A stretch of 64,000 nucleotides of DNA from Fremontodendron californicum (GCA_030761205.1 JAULJL010000027.1:7259001-7323000); one strand, 5' to 3'; positions 1 through 12,320 are shown, counted from the stretch's first letter. Made by a program: numbers and translations. Notes: generated from the letters alone by a model not told the origin.

Positions 1-1190
1 CAAAATCAAGCTAAAATACTTCAAGGTCAAGCTGAATTACTTCAAAGTCAAACAACATCACTTAGAAATCTTGAGACACAAGTGGGCCAGCTTGCTAATG
101 CGATTAACAATCGCCCAATGGGATCTTTTCCAAGCGATACTATGACCAATCCTAAGAACCATGGGAAAGAACAATGCAATGCCATTACATTAAGGAGTGG
201 GAAAGAAGTAGAAGTGGGTAGCAAGAAGCATAATGAGAAAATTCAAGAAAAGAAGCCTCCAGTCTACCCACCACCACCCTTTCCTCAACGCCTTCAAAAG
301 CAAAAACTTGACAAGCAGTTTCAGAAGTTTCTTGAGGTATTCAAAAAGCTCCATATTAACATACCTTTTGCTGAAGCTTTAGAACAAATGCCTAAGTATG
401 TCAAGTTTATGAAATAAATTTTGTCTAAGAAGAGGAAATTGGATGAGATTGAGACAGTTGCACTTACTGAAGAGTGCAACGTTATTTTTCAAAAGAAACT
501 CCCACCCAAACTCAAAGATCCGGGAAGCTTCGCCATTCCATGCGCCATTGGTGATAAATTTTATGGTAAAGCTTTATGTGATTTGGGGGCGAGTATCAAT
601 TTAATGCCTCTTTCTATCTATTGCAAGCTTGGTTTGGGGGAAATAAAGCCCACTACAGTGATGTTGCAACTAGATGATAGATCCATCAAACATCTAAGAG
701 GCATATTTGAAGATGTGCTAGTCAAGGTTGACAAATTCTCCTTTCCTGCTGATTTCACTGTGCTTGACATGGAGGAGGATAGTGAAATACCCTTAATTCT
801 TGGGAGACCATTCTTAGCCACCAGTAGAACTCTCATTGATGTGCAAAAATGAGAACTTAACATGAGAGTTCTAGACCAATAGGTAACTTTTAAAGTTTTT
901 AAGGCTATGAAGTTTCTTAACGAATTTGATGAATGTTTCATAGTCAAAGTGATGAACAGTGATTCCAAAGAAGCATTCAATGAAAATTATTCCACTACAC
1001 CACTTGAAGCATTTTCACATTTTACTTCCAAGATGCATGGAAGTCACAATTTTGTGAATGCAAGGCCTCATAAAGCAAAGAAAAAGGGGGGGCAATGGTT
1101 CAAGTGGAAAGATGCCGGCTAATGGGCATGAGATAGTTAAGCCGATGACTATAAATCAAGCGCTTCTTGGGAGGCAATCGAAGTTCTAAA
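1..1190 (+). pseudogene. gag-protease-(deleted pol)-integrase tail of E1
   Basis: One reading frame runs from the edge to about 1000 with in-frame stops at 415-417 and 850-852 and another just downstream. It covers the gag C-terminal linker (the residues NAITLRSGKEVEVG are diagnostic), a proline-rich stretch, and an aspartic protease with the active-site motif DLGASINLMP near 571-607 and the flap-side motif ILGRPFLATS near 796-830. About 100 codons further on the sequence jumps to a basic stretch near 1070-1122. It then reaches the DNA GCGCTTCTTGGGAGGCAA, which commonly follows pol in these elements. The jump means RT, RNase H and the integrase core were deleted. The frame is not functional. 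Confidence 0.85.
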
Positions 1191-2630
1191 CTTTTTATTT
1201 TTCTTTTCTTTTAATTTTTAGAGTATTTTTATTATTATTAATTCCTTTTTACTTTGTTTTCTTTTGTAGTGATTACTCATCCAACTGGACAAGCATGATG
1301 AAGTCTAAGAGGAAAACTAAAGCTTTTCCTGCTTTGCTTGCATCGATAAGGGAGTTTACTTGTTCTTACTCTTTTTATTTCTAAACATTGAGGACAATGT
1401 TTGTTTTAAGTTTGGGGGTGTGTCTTTAGGTTTATTTTAGTTTGTGTGATTGTCTAATTCTATTAGGAGTCTATTTTTTTTTTTTGCTTGAGATATGATG
1501 CACTTAGTATGATGAAATCCTTATCCAATGATGACTTTTAGTTATTGATTTGTCTTGATTCTTGGGAAAACATAAGCATGAGAAAATTTTGTGTTAAATT
1601 ATTTTGTTAGTTTCATGTTAGGATGTGATTTTCAATAAATTGAGCACTTAATCTCTTGCTTAGATTTGCATTGCTTATTTAAAGACTGATTATGTTGATG
1701 TGAATTGCAATTATGTCTAGAACCTAGAATTTGTTTGATTCTCTCTCAAGGCGAAATCCTAGACAACACTAAGTTGAGGAAGTGATTTAGGCCATCTTTG
1801 GATCGTTTGAGCTTTTCAAGCTTACCTTTATATATAATTATCCCTAGTCTACCTCTTTGTGCCTATTGATATATCTATTTTCTTTGATTGCCACATCTTT
1901 TAGCCTAGCCAAATAAGAAAAACCATGATTAACCCTCACTACATAGGCATGTGATGATCTTACAGGAAACAATTATGAGCCATGTCAAATTTGGGTGAAG
2001 TGGTGAAATAAAAAAAAAAGTTTATGGTTCTTCGAAAACGAAGAACAGAAGGAAAAAAAAGTGAATAAATTGGTGAAGCAAAAAAAAAAGTGTATTCAAA
2101 GAAAAAAGGATGTAATTTGAGGAAAAGACTATGGCTCTCAAAAATCCTAAAAAAAATGTAAAGTGTCTATGGGGTGAACATAAACCGAAATTTATCTTTA
2201 TCATATCTTGACCCTAGCCTTACATTACAAGCTTAATAAAGACCTACTTGATCCTTGATGAAGTGTTAGTCTATATTAGTGGAGATAAAGATGAAAAGCA
2301 AACATATGAGAATCTAGTACTAATTCGTATTTTGCATTGATATAAACTTATTTGGATTGCATGTGATGATTTGCAAAGAGAGTATTCACACACACATTGA
2401 AAATCCATTTAAGCATGAAGTTTATGATTGAATTGAATCATAGATTTGGATTATGTTTATATTCTACTTTGAATCAGGATTTTGAGGTAACTTTTGAGGA
2501 AAATTAAGAAATCATTGTTTGAGTGCATTTATCATGAGTGATGTTTTGTGTCAGGTTATTTAGTTAGTTAGTTTTGGTTTTTTTTTTTTTTTTTTGCTCG
2601 AGGACTAGCAAAATATTAAGTTTGGGGGTG
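1191..2630 (+). other. 3' noncoding region of E1 with two stem-loop/polypurine modules
   Basis: No gene is visible. The region is bounded by two similar modules. At 1384-1401 a 7-bp stem (AACATTG/CAATGTT) with loop AGGA is followed by AAGTTTGGGGGTG at 1408-1420. At 2594-2612 a near-perfect stem (TTGCTCG, AGGA, CTAGCAA) is followed by AAGTTTGGGGGTG at 2618-2630. The second is the polypurine tract abutting the 3' LTR. The first is an internal copy. Between them the DNA is AT-rich without domains. Confidence 0.7.
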
Positions 2631-4122
2631 TGATAACTCTAGAAAATATAGTTATTTTGCCACCTTTTATGCTTTTGAATCGACTAAGTTCTTGAGGATT
2701 TTATTAGGATTTGATTAGTTTTAGATGTTTTTGTATTTATCTTAATTATCTATTTTATGTTTAAAATAGTTATTTAGTTGTTATTTATGTGTTTTTATAG
2801 GTCCAAGGTGATCTGGAGCTTCGAGGTGCAAAACGACAAAAATCGGTGCAAAGCAATGAGCAGGCAGATTCGACCTTTAGAGCTTCTTTTAAGAAAAACT
2901 TGATCTTAAAGACTTCATTTGTGAAACCTACCTCTTGACTTTTGAATCTGACTTCCATACCTTTCCAACGATATAAGGCACGTCAAAATTGGTTAAGATT
3001 TTGCCCATTCAAAACAGCTGACGAAATTCTCAAAGATGATAGAATCCAGAGACCAGGCAGAATGTCCGCGCCGCGGCGCTCAGCTACTGTTTGCAACTCG
3101 CAAAAAAATGTAAAAAAATGCAAAAACTTACCTGTTTGCTTGGGAGCGAAGTTTCGGACTCCAGGAGGCCTTGAGCACTTAAAATAGGACTCTTTTAGGT
3201 CAAAATAAAGAGGATTGGATACCTAGAAACGTAATTCTCTCTCAAGAAGATAGTTGCCATCAAATTCTCTCAAGAAGATTGGAAGATTCAAGATTCAAGA
3301 ACTGAAAACTCTTAGTTTTCATCTTTTCTCTTCTTTATTTTTCTTGTGTTGTTGATGATAGTGAAACTATTTGAATATTTGTTTTCATTAATTATCATGA
3401 ACTAATTTTCTTTTACTAGGATTTCAATGGAACTCAACGCATAGTTTGAATTTACTTTCTCTCTCTAGCTTGATTTAATGGTTTGTTGAGTTGTTTGTTC
3501 ATTCTTGTTCTTAATGCTTCTAATTGATTGGCCACCAATTAGATTGATTTGTTAATCTAAATACAACTAGACATAGGGAGTTTAGTGTTAGACATGGATT
3601 GAATGACACATGTTTCATATTCATTTATTAGGATGAATTGATCTGCAGGTAGGGTAGGAATACACTTACTTGTCATGTGTAACCATTGTTAGAGCCTAAG
3701 CTTAATGAGTTCTTCTTTAATTCAATTATCATAGACATATAGTTTTATTGGTTAGGAAGAATATTTTTATAAGACCATCGACAGATACTTATAAATAAGA
3801 TAGAACTCTAGGTTAACAACTCAGGATCATTAATCAAGTGAAGAGGTTGAGAGAGATTCAAGCGAAGTGTTGAGGAAAGTTGTAATTCTAGGCTTTTATA
3901 ATTAATTGAATTCATTCTTTTTTAATTCACTTGCTTTTAAATATTAGTTTATTTTAATTTAGTTTTTTATTATCATCTTTAATTAGTTGTTTAGATAAGA
4001 TTAAATTGTGTTAATTTTAGTACTTAGCAAATTTAGTAGCAATTCCTCGTGGGTTCGACTCTTTACTTTTCATTATATTACTTGTTACGATACGTGCACT
4101 TGCGTGGTGAAAATTGACAACA
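2631..4122 (+). repeat. 3' LTR of E1
   Basis: It begins TGATAACTCTAG immediately after the polypurine tract and ends around ...ATTGACAACA, giving TG..CA termini and a length near 1.5 kb, like the LTRs of E2. The phrase TGCACTTGCG close to the end also recurs in this class. The right boundary could be a few bases further because a simple repeat begins at once. No partner LTR is in the window, so no target duplication can be tested. Confidence 0.7.
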
Positions 4123-4555
4123 CCATGTCATCAAAATGTGCCATGTCATTCACGTGCCATGTCATTCATATGCCATGTCATTCACATGCCATGTCATTCA
4201 TTATGCTACGACATTTATATGTCATGTCATTCATTCACATGACATTTATTCTCATGCCATGTCATTCATATGTCATGCACTTTGTTTGCCATGTCAATTT
4301 CACTCACATGACATTCATTCTTATGCCATGTCATTCATATACCATATCATCAAAATATGCCATGTCATTCACGTGCCATGTCATTCATATGCTATGTCAT
4401 TCACATGCCATGTCATTCATTCACATGACATTTATTCTCATGCCATGTCATTCATATGTCATGTCACTTTGTTTGCTATGTCGATTTCACTCACATGACA
4501 TTCATTCTTATGCCATGTCATTCATATACCATGTCATTTAGTCCGCCAAGCTTAG
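4123..4555. repeat. CATGTCATTCA minisatellite with a higher-order unit
   Basis: The basic unit is about 11-15 bp (variants of CCATGTCATTCATATG). It is organised into a longer block: copy A at about 4133-4351 and copy B at about 4352-4541. These match base for base over long stretches, and copy B lacks an internal segment of about 28 bp. A degraded third piece lies near 4557-4610. Long open frames here in two phases are a by-product of the repeat and not genes. Confidence 0.85.
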
Positions 4556-4619
4556 GTTTGCCATGTCGATTTCGTTCACATGACATTCATTTCTTTATGC
4601 TATGTCATAATAAAATGTT

Positions 4620-5390
4620 TGTCACACCATGGTAAATATGCATGCTCATTTAATCTTTATCTTAGTACTATTTTGCATATTCATGATCATTTTCTATGAT
4701 TTTCGAAAAACATGAAAAACAAATAACATTTTTTAAAATCAAAATTATTCCCGAGTTAAAATAATTCATGGGTTCTTTGCCGGGTTGCCGGGGAGGATAT
4801 CATCAATTATTATTAACAACGGAATATCTTTCTTTCAAAAACAAGAGTGATTCGGAGATTTTCTAAGTAAATAAAAATTTCTATGTTTCATCGGGTCTGC
4901 CGGGGAATATAGAAAAATTTTGAGTTAATAAATTCCGGATCATTTTCAACTAGAAATGGGATTATTTTTCTTTAAAATGGGAGTTATTTTAAAATGCCAA
5001 TTTCAAAACTGATTTTCACTGAGACTCGAGACAACACATGATTAATAAGGTACCGTTCTATACGGGCATTGTGGGGGTGCTAATCCTTCCCCGCACGTAA
5101 CCGATTCCCGAACCCGCTTCTTTGATTTCTCTGGTTTAAAAGCGCAGACTTCGAAATTGGTTTTTAAAATGTTTTAATTAATTTTAAATATTTTACAAAA
5201 CCGATTTTAATAAATGACAGATCACACCTAGCCAAAAAAATTGGTGGCGACTCCATTTATTTTTTGAGGTTGTTTTCAAACCCTTATTTTATTTCAAGAG
5301 GAATTAAGTCTTTTTTTTCTCTGTTTTTTCAATGTCACACTTAACGAGTAATATCTCGCGATGAGACTTATTATTTTTTAGGTTGCGACA
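4620..5390 (+). repeat. Ogre/Tat-like LTR relic
   Basis: The stretch contains phrases typical of Ogre/Tat-lineage Ty3-gypsy LTR ends and leaders: GTGCTAATCCTTCCCCGCAC, CGTAACCGATTCCCGAACCC and TTGGTGGCGACTCC. A possible unit runs from TGTCACACC at 4620 to GGTTGCGACA at 5390, with TGTC..GACA ends. The flanking five bases differ (ATGTT versus CTTTG), so there is no target duplication and the boundaries are provisional. No coding domain is present. Confidence 0.5.
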
Positions 5391-6809
5391 CTTTGTATTT
5401 ACATAAATAGAAATTTGTGTTAGTTATCCCTTTTTATGCATGAAAAAGAAAAGGTGGGCATCACTACTGCTCTGGTTTTCTTTCAAGGGCTACCTCCATA
5501 ATTATCAGATTAAATTGGTCTCAAATCTCAGATTAAATTTGCTTGAAACTTAACCCTTTTTAATTTAAAAATAAAAATACACATGATTATATCGCTTATA
5601 GAATTTAAAAAATTCATCAACGGTATATAAAAAATGAACTCTTTCTCTAAATATGAACCATAAGATCTAGTCACTTAACAAATACCTTTTTTTTCTACCA
5701 TTCAACGGGACTTATATATCTTGTTATCAGAATATGAACTTGAAGGGAACCAAAGTTAAAAACCAGAATGAATAATTGCCTTAGTTAATTGATTGCTTCG
5801 TAATTGAATTTGAGGTCTAGCAAATCAAATACTCTAGGACACAACTAATCAAAATACCATATTTTCTTCTTTTATCAAGATATATAATTTAACAATTAAT
5901 TATATAATTGAAATACAATCCTTTCAGCTTTAGTCAAATAATACATACTAATACTATGCTAGGTTTGGTTTTAATTGGCTACCTACCATCTAATTAAAAT
6001 GAATAATTACCTAACCGACTAAAGTACGTACCTACTATTAATTTACATCAGCAGAGTAGAACATGAATGTATTATAAGTAGGTGATTAAACTTTTTTTGA
6101 TTTTGTTTTTTGTTTTGTTTTTCATACACACTTCCATTTTGGATTAAATTTGATTGCAAAGATTGTTGTATGACATTATAGAAATCGGGGTGTTGAAGCA
6201 AATTTTGCAAAAGCAAAATTTACATATTTCTAGCACAATATAGCACAAAAGAAAAAAAAATTCTCATAAAGATGGATATTTATTCAATTGTAGAAAACAA
6301 AAATCAATTAAAAAGTATAAAATAAATGCAAAATATAAAAAATTATACATGAAACAAATATTCATATAAGAAAAATTGATAAAATATAAAAAAGTGCAAA
6401 TCGAACTTACCTTTGAAAGCCACCAGGAGAGTGTATTTGACTGCTAAAAAAATAAGAGAGTAGGTTTATAAGATGAAAAAATAAAAAAGAAAGAATCCTA
6501 AATTGTGTAGAACATAAAGAGGGTAAAACAAATATTTTACATATTAAAATATTTTTTTAATTTTCTTTTTCTTTGTGTTTCCCCTTAATGGGGTATATAA
6601 AAACTAAGTATTTAAAAGGAAAGGAAGGATAATCAACTCCCCTCACTTTCCCTTAATTTTTTTTTTTTTTTTGTATCCAGATAAGGGAAACTAAGGTAAA
6701 GGTTACCCTTTTTACCTTGCTTTCTTTTTTTTTCCTTTCCTTCCCCTTATTCCAATCCAAACATAAGCTTAATTTGTAACCAACTAAACTCTTAACCTTT
6801 AACATGTAT
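5391..6809. other. AT-rich intergenic DNA
   Basis: I see no open frame with recognisable domains. Around 6555-6770 there is a pyrimidine-rich stretch with CCCCTTAATGGGG-like pieces and a 14-base poly-T run. It may be a degraded inverted-repeat element but is not resolvable by eye. Confidence 0.4.
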
Positions 6810-7210
6810 CAAAATAAGCCCTTAACCTTTAATTTATTCCTAAATAAACCCTTAACATAAATTAGACCTGCTCATGGGCCGGGTCGAGCCGCGACCCAAA
6901 TTTTTTTCTACCTTTCCCAGGCTCGGCCTGGATCACTATTCAAAAAACTAGTAAAAAATTAATTTTTTTATATTAATTTTTATAATTTAATTTAAATAAA
7001 AATTTAATTTTTTAATGCATGAACAGTATTTTGGGTCGGGCCGGGCAGACCTGGATCACCAAAATCATACTTAGTCCCAATCCAATACGGACTGGACCTA
7101 TCAAGCCGGGCGAGTTACCCAGCCCATGAGTAGGTCTAACATAAATCAACATTTCATTTGAAATAAGGGCTTATTTAGATGTAAATCGAAGGATAAGAGC
7201 TTATTTAAAT
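6810..7210. mobile_element. Inverted-repeat (MITE-like) element interrupted by a second MITE
   Basis: A left arm at about 6811-6856 (AAATAAGCCCTTAACC...) is matched in inverted orientation by a right arm at about 7161-7210 (...GGATAAGAGCTTATTT). Between them lies the hAT-type MITE at 6863-7138 with its own target duplication, so this outer element is older. The family is unknown. Confidence 0.5.
6863..7138. mobile_element. hAT-type MITE, family A, copy 1
   Basis: The 276-bp element has near-perfect terminal inverted repeats, TAGACCTGCTCATGGGC at the left and GCCCATGAGTAGGTCTA at the right. It is flanked by an exact 8-bp duplication ACATAAAT (6855-6862 and 7139-7146). An 8-bp duplication and TIRs starting TAG are hallmarks of the hAT superfamily. 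The GC-rich ends (GGGCCGGGTCG) surround an AT-rich core and there is no coding capacity. Relatives occur at 17507, 21666, 46659 and, degraded, near 35940. Confidence 0.85.
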
Positions 7211-8609
7211 ATAATAAAAATATAAGAGAGAATCTTAAAAACATCATTTGAACAGTGGATTAATTATTAAATGGTCTAATAATATAAAATAATTTGTAAA
7301 AAAATAAAAAATTATTGTTAAAGAAATTGTAAAGATCTAATTACCCTTAATCAAATAAAAGGAAGAGGAACAATGAGGTGAAGCTGAGTTTAAAGAATAT
7401 GAAGAAGATGAAGAGGACAAACAATACGCACACACTGGCTTTAATATGAGAAGAGTGTAAGAAGATGAATAGAAAAGAACAAGAAAGTCATGTTTTTGAA
7501 AGAGGATACCCAAAGCCAGAATGCTATTGCTAAAGGATAAAGATAAGAAAGGAAAAGGGTGTCAAATAATAACAAAGGAATTCAAAGTATAATCCCTCCT
7601 CATTTGCAGGTACTCAGGAGCAGGAGCAGCAGACATGGACAAGAAGAAATGAAAAAAAAGAAGGGAAGGTTTTTAGGTAAGAGTATTTTTGTATTTATAA
7701 TTTTTTTTTAGTAATTTTTAATTTTTTAATTTTTTTCAGATAATTTTTGCTTATTAAATCATTTAACAATTGATGTAATATTGGTAGCATATTTTTTAAA
7801 TTTACCCGAAATAGAAAGATTTATTTAAAAAAAAGTGATGTAATTTAAGATTTTTTTTTAATATTTTAGCCTTTATTTAATCGTAAACTTACTAACTTAA
7901 TATGGGCCCACAATTTTCCTCAAGGCTCGGAAGGTATAATCATTATACACGGTCCATCATGCTGACAAATTTTAGATCAGCATCACCACCCTTAACATCA
8001 GCAACATACTTACATCAAAAACCAAGCCCGTGTTTATGACAAGTAGAAAGTAGCGTGTGAGCGTGGGATAAGGCAGGAGACTACATCATCATCATCCATG
8101 GAGATGGAAGTCATGCACACCAAATCACGTGCACGTGACACGCACATGTTACTATGTTTTAGCCTTTTAAGGACACTTTAGTTTTTAGGTATGGTTGAAA
8201 TATCATATCGAATCGACGTATCAGTTCAATAAAAAATTAAAAGTGTGTTTGATTTGGTATAGTGCATAGAATTAGAAGTTTATTAAATTGATAAAAAAAA
8301 TTAAAATCAGTAAAAAATTTTTTTTTATAAAATCGATAAAAAATTAGTTTTAATTTTTTTTAAGTGATGAGATTAAAATTTTTAATCTTTTAATTTTATA
8401 TTAAAATTATCAAATAAACCAAATGTAAATTTTTATTATTTATTTAACGTTAAAAATAATTTATAATATTTAAAATTATTTCAATTGAACGATTAATCTA
8501 ATCAATTGAGTTAATAATCGAAAATCACTTTTCGAACTGATTTTTTTGTCCTTGATTTTAGGTAGGAAACAAATAAACATTGATCCGACAAAGAATTTGG
8601 TGGGATCTA
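7211..8609. other. AT-rich intergenic DNA
   Basis: No gene is recognisable. A purine-rich stretch at about 7370-7680 has no long frame. Near 8095-8150 the sequence holds CACGTG and GCACGTGACACG, which are G-box-like ACGT cores with no gene next to them. At 8190-8550 there are short mutually inverted AT-rich segments of a further degraded element. Confidence 0.4.
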
Positions 8610-9345
8610 GGGATTTAAATGATTCGGAATTGAACGAATAGCCTTTTGTTCGTGTTTTTTTTATTTATTTTTGAGATTATTTGTGTTCAGTTCGTATTCA
8701 TTAAAGATTTAAAAACTGTGTTCGAGCTTTGTTCATTAATGTGTTCAAGTTCTTTCGTTTAAATTAAATGAACTTGTTCGCGAATACTAAACGAATATGT
8801 TCATGAACATATAATCGAATATGTTCGGGAGCAATTAAAAATATGTTCATGAACAACAAAAAAAAAAAATCTAAACAAATTTAAACAAATAATATATATA
8901 AAATAATACATATGTTCAATTTTAAATTATTAAATATAAAATAAAATAATTAAATACAAATATAATTAAATTTAAGTTATTATTAAATATAAACAATAAA
9001 ACATAAATATTATTAAATTTAAGTTATTAAAAATAAAATAATATAACATAAATAATATTAATTATATTATAAATAAATAAAACACAAATAATAATTATAT
9101 TATTAATTATATTATAATCGAACAATAAACGAACTTTAAGCAATTTATTAAACGAATTTTAAACGATTTATAAATAAGCTTGTTCGTAAACATAAATGAA
9201 CTAAATATACTTTGTTCGAATTCGATTCGTTTAATAAACGAATTTTAAAATTATATTCATAATAATTTATTTAATTTAATAAACAAATATAAATAAATAA
9301 AAATCGAATTATTCATAAATTGTTGATTCAATAATCTAATCATTT
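8610..9345. mobile_element. Possible degraded MITE rich in GTTCATGAAC/TTCGTTTA words
   Basis: The segment begins near TAGGGATTTAAATGATTCGG and is filled with the words GTTCGTG, GTTCATGAAC, AACGAA and TTCGTT in both orientations. The left half is roughly the reverse complement of the right half. This composition is typical of short repetitive hAT-type elements, but exact ends and a target duplication could not be fixed. Confidence 0.35.
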
Positions 9346-9744
9346 ACTGTCTAGTGAAATCATAAATGATTTTGATATGCTAAGCATGATGATGACGTGG
9401 CATCCGTTGTTATGATGGCTTATTTTCTACAATTTCTAATCTATTCGACGAATAGATTTTTCTCGGCGGCTTTAACTTTTAAATTAGGAAAAAGTATATT
9501 TATCAGTCACATATGATAAAAAATACAGTTATTTCTCTATAATTTGAAAAAAAAAAAATTCACAAATCTTTTAAAGTTTGACACAATTTTTAGGTTAATT
9601 TTAAATTAAAAAATAAATATACTCTCTATTAATTTTTTTTATTCAATTTTTTTTAACTATACTTTTTTTTTAATTACTATCAAGTTAAATTTTAATTAAA
9701 TTATATTCTAATTGAAGTATACATATTAAATATTTTAAACTTAT

Positions 9745-9935
9745 GCCACATGAATTGGTTCAATTGATTGCGTACTCATTAGCGTCATAGCAAGTACCAA
9801 GCTTCGAGTCTTACCAACAGTTCCACTTAGTGGGTGATATGTAGTTAATTAAGTATTACTGTTAGTCCTCTCTGAGGCCTGTGTTATGTCCTGACCTTGG
9901 ACTGAATATCCTAAACTTTTTTGTATCAAAAAAAT
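9745..9935 (+). mobile_element. SINE-like element
   Basis: The sequence TGGTTCAATTGATTGCG followed about 40 bp later by AGCTTCGAGTCTTA resembles the A and B boxes of a tRNA-type RNA polymerase III promoter. The unit ends in a T-run (TTTTTTGTATC). This is the usual build of plant SINEs. It is short, with no coding capacity. Identification is by promoter-like words only. Confidence 0.35.
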
Positions 9936-10283
9936 ATTTAAAACTTATCTTTAATTCAATTATATATATTAACTTTGAAATTAATATATTATGTTATTAT
10001 TATTTAAAAAAGTGTAATGATAAAAAAATTGATTAAAAAAATAGACAAAAAATAAAAAAATCATCGTTTTTTTAATATTTAAAGTAAAATTTGAATAAAT
10101 ATTAATTTGATTAACAGAATGCTAATATAGTTACTTTTTCAAAAGATAAAACGTGTTTTTCAAAGTGATAGGGTAAGTTTATATTTTAAAAAAGTAACTA
10201 TATTATCGTAGTTATACAAATACACACATATACATATTACGTCTTACTTTATTCAAGCAATTTTTTTTTTTTTAGTCTTACAC

Positions 10284-10339
10284 CTCAAACAATATAATGA
10301 TTCTAGTGTCTAGAATACGTCTTGTGCCTTTGACAATAC
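10284..10339 (+). pseudogene. Left fragment of the SEC13-like pseudogene (tentative)
   Basis: This short stretch directly before the copia insertion resembles, with indels, the SEC13 segment that precedes the part found at 14733 on the other side (a degraded form of ...LATLTG). The 5-bp duplication AATAC (10335-10339 and 14728-14732) lets both sides be read as one former locus. The match is weak and rests on continuity with the right side. Confidence 0.35.
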
Positions 10340-10857
10340 TGTTGTGCGGAAGCGAATTGATATTACTAAAACCGATTTAAACACACTGAAAAAACACCGA
10401 TATTTTACGTGGTTCGGCAACTGTGCCTACGTCCACGGGAGGAGGAGCTTGAAGCTTTGTATTAATGGAGTTTAGAGTACAAACATATACAGAATTCAAG
10501 GTGCTACACAAGCACTGAACTCACAACTCAACACAATACCGAATTACTCTATAAACACAGAGTATTTGCTTCAACAATTTAGCTCTAACTTACTCAACTC
10601 TACTCTACTCTCTCTTTTTCTCTCTTACTCTACATGGCTATTTATAGCCATAATATCAAGGTGTGAACACTAAGCAAGTGGCAGCCACCATAGCCACCTT
10701 CCACCACCTATCTTGGTGTGAACACTTTGCAAGTGGTAGCCACCATAGCCACCATCCATTTGCAAGTGGTAGCTTCCATTATTGGTGGTGCAAGTGGTAG
10801 CTCCATTATTGGTGCTAAGCCACCAAATGTGACTTTGAGCCATACCATATTCCAACA
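10340..10857 (-). repeat. Copia 3' LTR
   Basis: The LTR is 518 bp. In sense it starts TGTTGGAATATGG, directly after the purine-rich tract that reads AAGGTGGAGAT on the minus strand (10858-10868). Repeats of the word GCAAGTGGTAGC account for the length difference from the 5' LTR. Confidence 0.9.
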
Positions 10858-10999
10858 ATCTCCACCTTGGCGAGAATCCACAGAGAGAATTCACAGATCA
10901 GAGCTTCCTCCTTTCTCCTTCAAATGTACACACCATTACTCACATATCAGGCCACCTACTGCATTGGCATGATTCATCAATGCACTGAGCCTGAGTCAA

Positions 11000-12320
11000 T
11001 TTTTCTGTCTACTTCCCAGGAATTTTCTTAGCTTCTCCAAGATCATCTCGAACTCTGAGCTCAGTTGAGCCTTCAGCCTGTCGATCTCCACCTTGCCTTT
11101 TTCAGCAGATAGACAAATGATCCATCTTGAAGTTTCCGGAAATAAACACAGTGATCAAATTGACTGCGTGTGTACTTTTCATCCTGTCATGAAACAGTCA
11201 ACCGTTTGTACAGCTGTCACGGGATTGTTTCAGACCATACAGTGATCGGTTCAACTTGCTTTTGTAATCTTTGCGACCGGGGACTCCAGAACCATCTGGT
11301 TGAGTCATACAAATTTCCTCCTCTACGGAACCATGGAGGAATGCAGTTTTTACATCAAGTTGAACTATCTCTAGGTTATACAGTGCTACTAAAGCCAATA
11401 AGATCCGAATAGATGCATGCTTAACAACAGGTGAAAATACCTCATTGTAGTCTATTCCTTTTTTTTGAGCCTAACCTTTGGCTACCAATCTGGCTTTGTA
11501 TCTGATGCTGTCTTTGCCGGTAGCACCCTCCTTTTTGGCAAAGACCCATTTGCACTCAATTGATCTTTTGAGTGTTGGAAGTGGAACCAACTTCCAAGTC
11601 TGATCGCCTCCTTCCACTGGGCATGCTCAGGGCTGTTTACAGCTTCTTTGTAATTGATCAGAACATCATCATCAATTACTGGAAGGGCGTATGCCACCAC
11701 GTCTGTGTATCGAGCAGGTTTCCGAATATGTCTATTCGGTCTACTGGTGACAACTGATTCAAGTTGCTGAAAGATTTCCGGTGATGACTCCTCCACTTCA
11801 GTTAAGGTGTCATCAGATTCTGGTTCAGATTCATCTGAATTTTGACCAGCATCTTCTGATTCAAAACTCCACCTGCTTTAGAGAATCTTGGTTCACATTC
11901 TCTGGAGTTGACAGTTTCAGCATTACAGATTCGTCAAAGGCAACATCTCGGCTTACGATGACTTTCTTTAACTCAAGGTTCCACAGTCGGAATGCCTTTA
12001 CTCCTTCACTAAAGCCCATGAAGACAGCTTTCTTGGCTCTAGGATCCAGTTTTGCATCCGTAACTACGAAGCCGATCATATTCAATGGCAGAATATCCGG
12101 ACCACAGCTCTATGGGAGTTTTCCCATCAATTTCAGTGGAGGGTAGTCTGTTGATAATGTGGGAGGCGTACAGTAAAGCCTCCGCCCAAAATGCTTTGCT
12201 CAAGCCCGACTGGGATAACATGCAACGAACTTTATCAACCAAAGTTCGGTTCATCCTTTCTGCAACTCCATTCTGCTGCGGAGTGCCAGGAACAGTGAAG
12301 TGTCGGATTATCCCATCATT
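11000..12320 (-). pseudogene. Copia pol remnant: integrase C-terminal half and N-terminal reverse transcriptase
   Basis: Reading on the minus strand, 12317 to about 12039 encodes the end of the integrase core region with the motif HFTVPGTPQQNGVAERMNRT. Next come the integrase tail (about 12085-11861), the pre-RT linker (11796-11600) and the first part of RT (11398-11200) with QLDVKTAFLHG and SLYGLKQS. A final RT scrap lies at about 11150-11000. Frames change at least three times. The YVDD-box region, connection domain and RNase H are gone. At the upstream junction (about 12317) the protease frame ends a few codons into foreign sequence, which marks the deletion of the integrase zinc and catalytic parts. 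Confidence 0.85.

Larger units (their letters stand above)
1..4122 (+). mobile_element. E1: 3' part of a decayed Ty3-gypsy (Athila/Tat-type) retrotransposon
   Basis: The element enters from the left edge of the window. It contains the gag C-terminus, a retropepsin domain, a short linker and a remnant of the integrase tail, then about 1.4 kb of 3' noncoding sequence, a polypurine tract and a 3' LTR. The gag/protease style, the long 3' noncoding region and the two copies of AAGTTTGGGGGTG are typical of plant Athila/Tat elements. Reverse transcriptase, RNase H and most of integrase are absent between the protease (to about 850) and the integrase tail (about 1090). Several nonsense changes show that it is dead. 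The 5' half lies outside the window. Confidence 0.85.

Noticed and set aside
4040..4060. GTGGGTTCGACTC as a tRNA T-loop
   Set aside because: It is part of the LTR end. No cloverleaf can be formed around it.
4008..4541. Two long overlapping plus-strand frames rich in Cys, His and Met
   Set aside because: They are by-products of the CATGTCATTCA repeat, which stays open in several phases, and there is no domain.
4123..4555. CRISPR-like array
   Set aside because: The repeats are contiguous variants without unique spacers, and the genome is eukaryotic.
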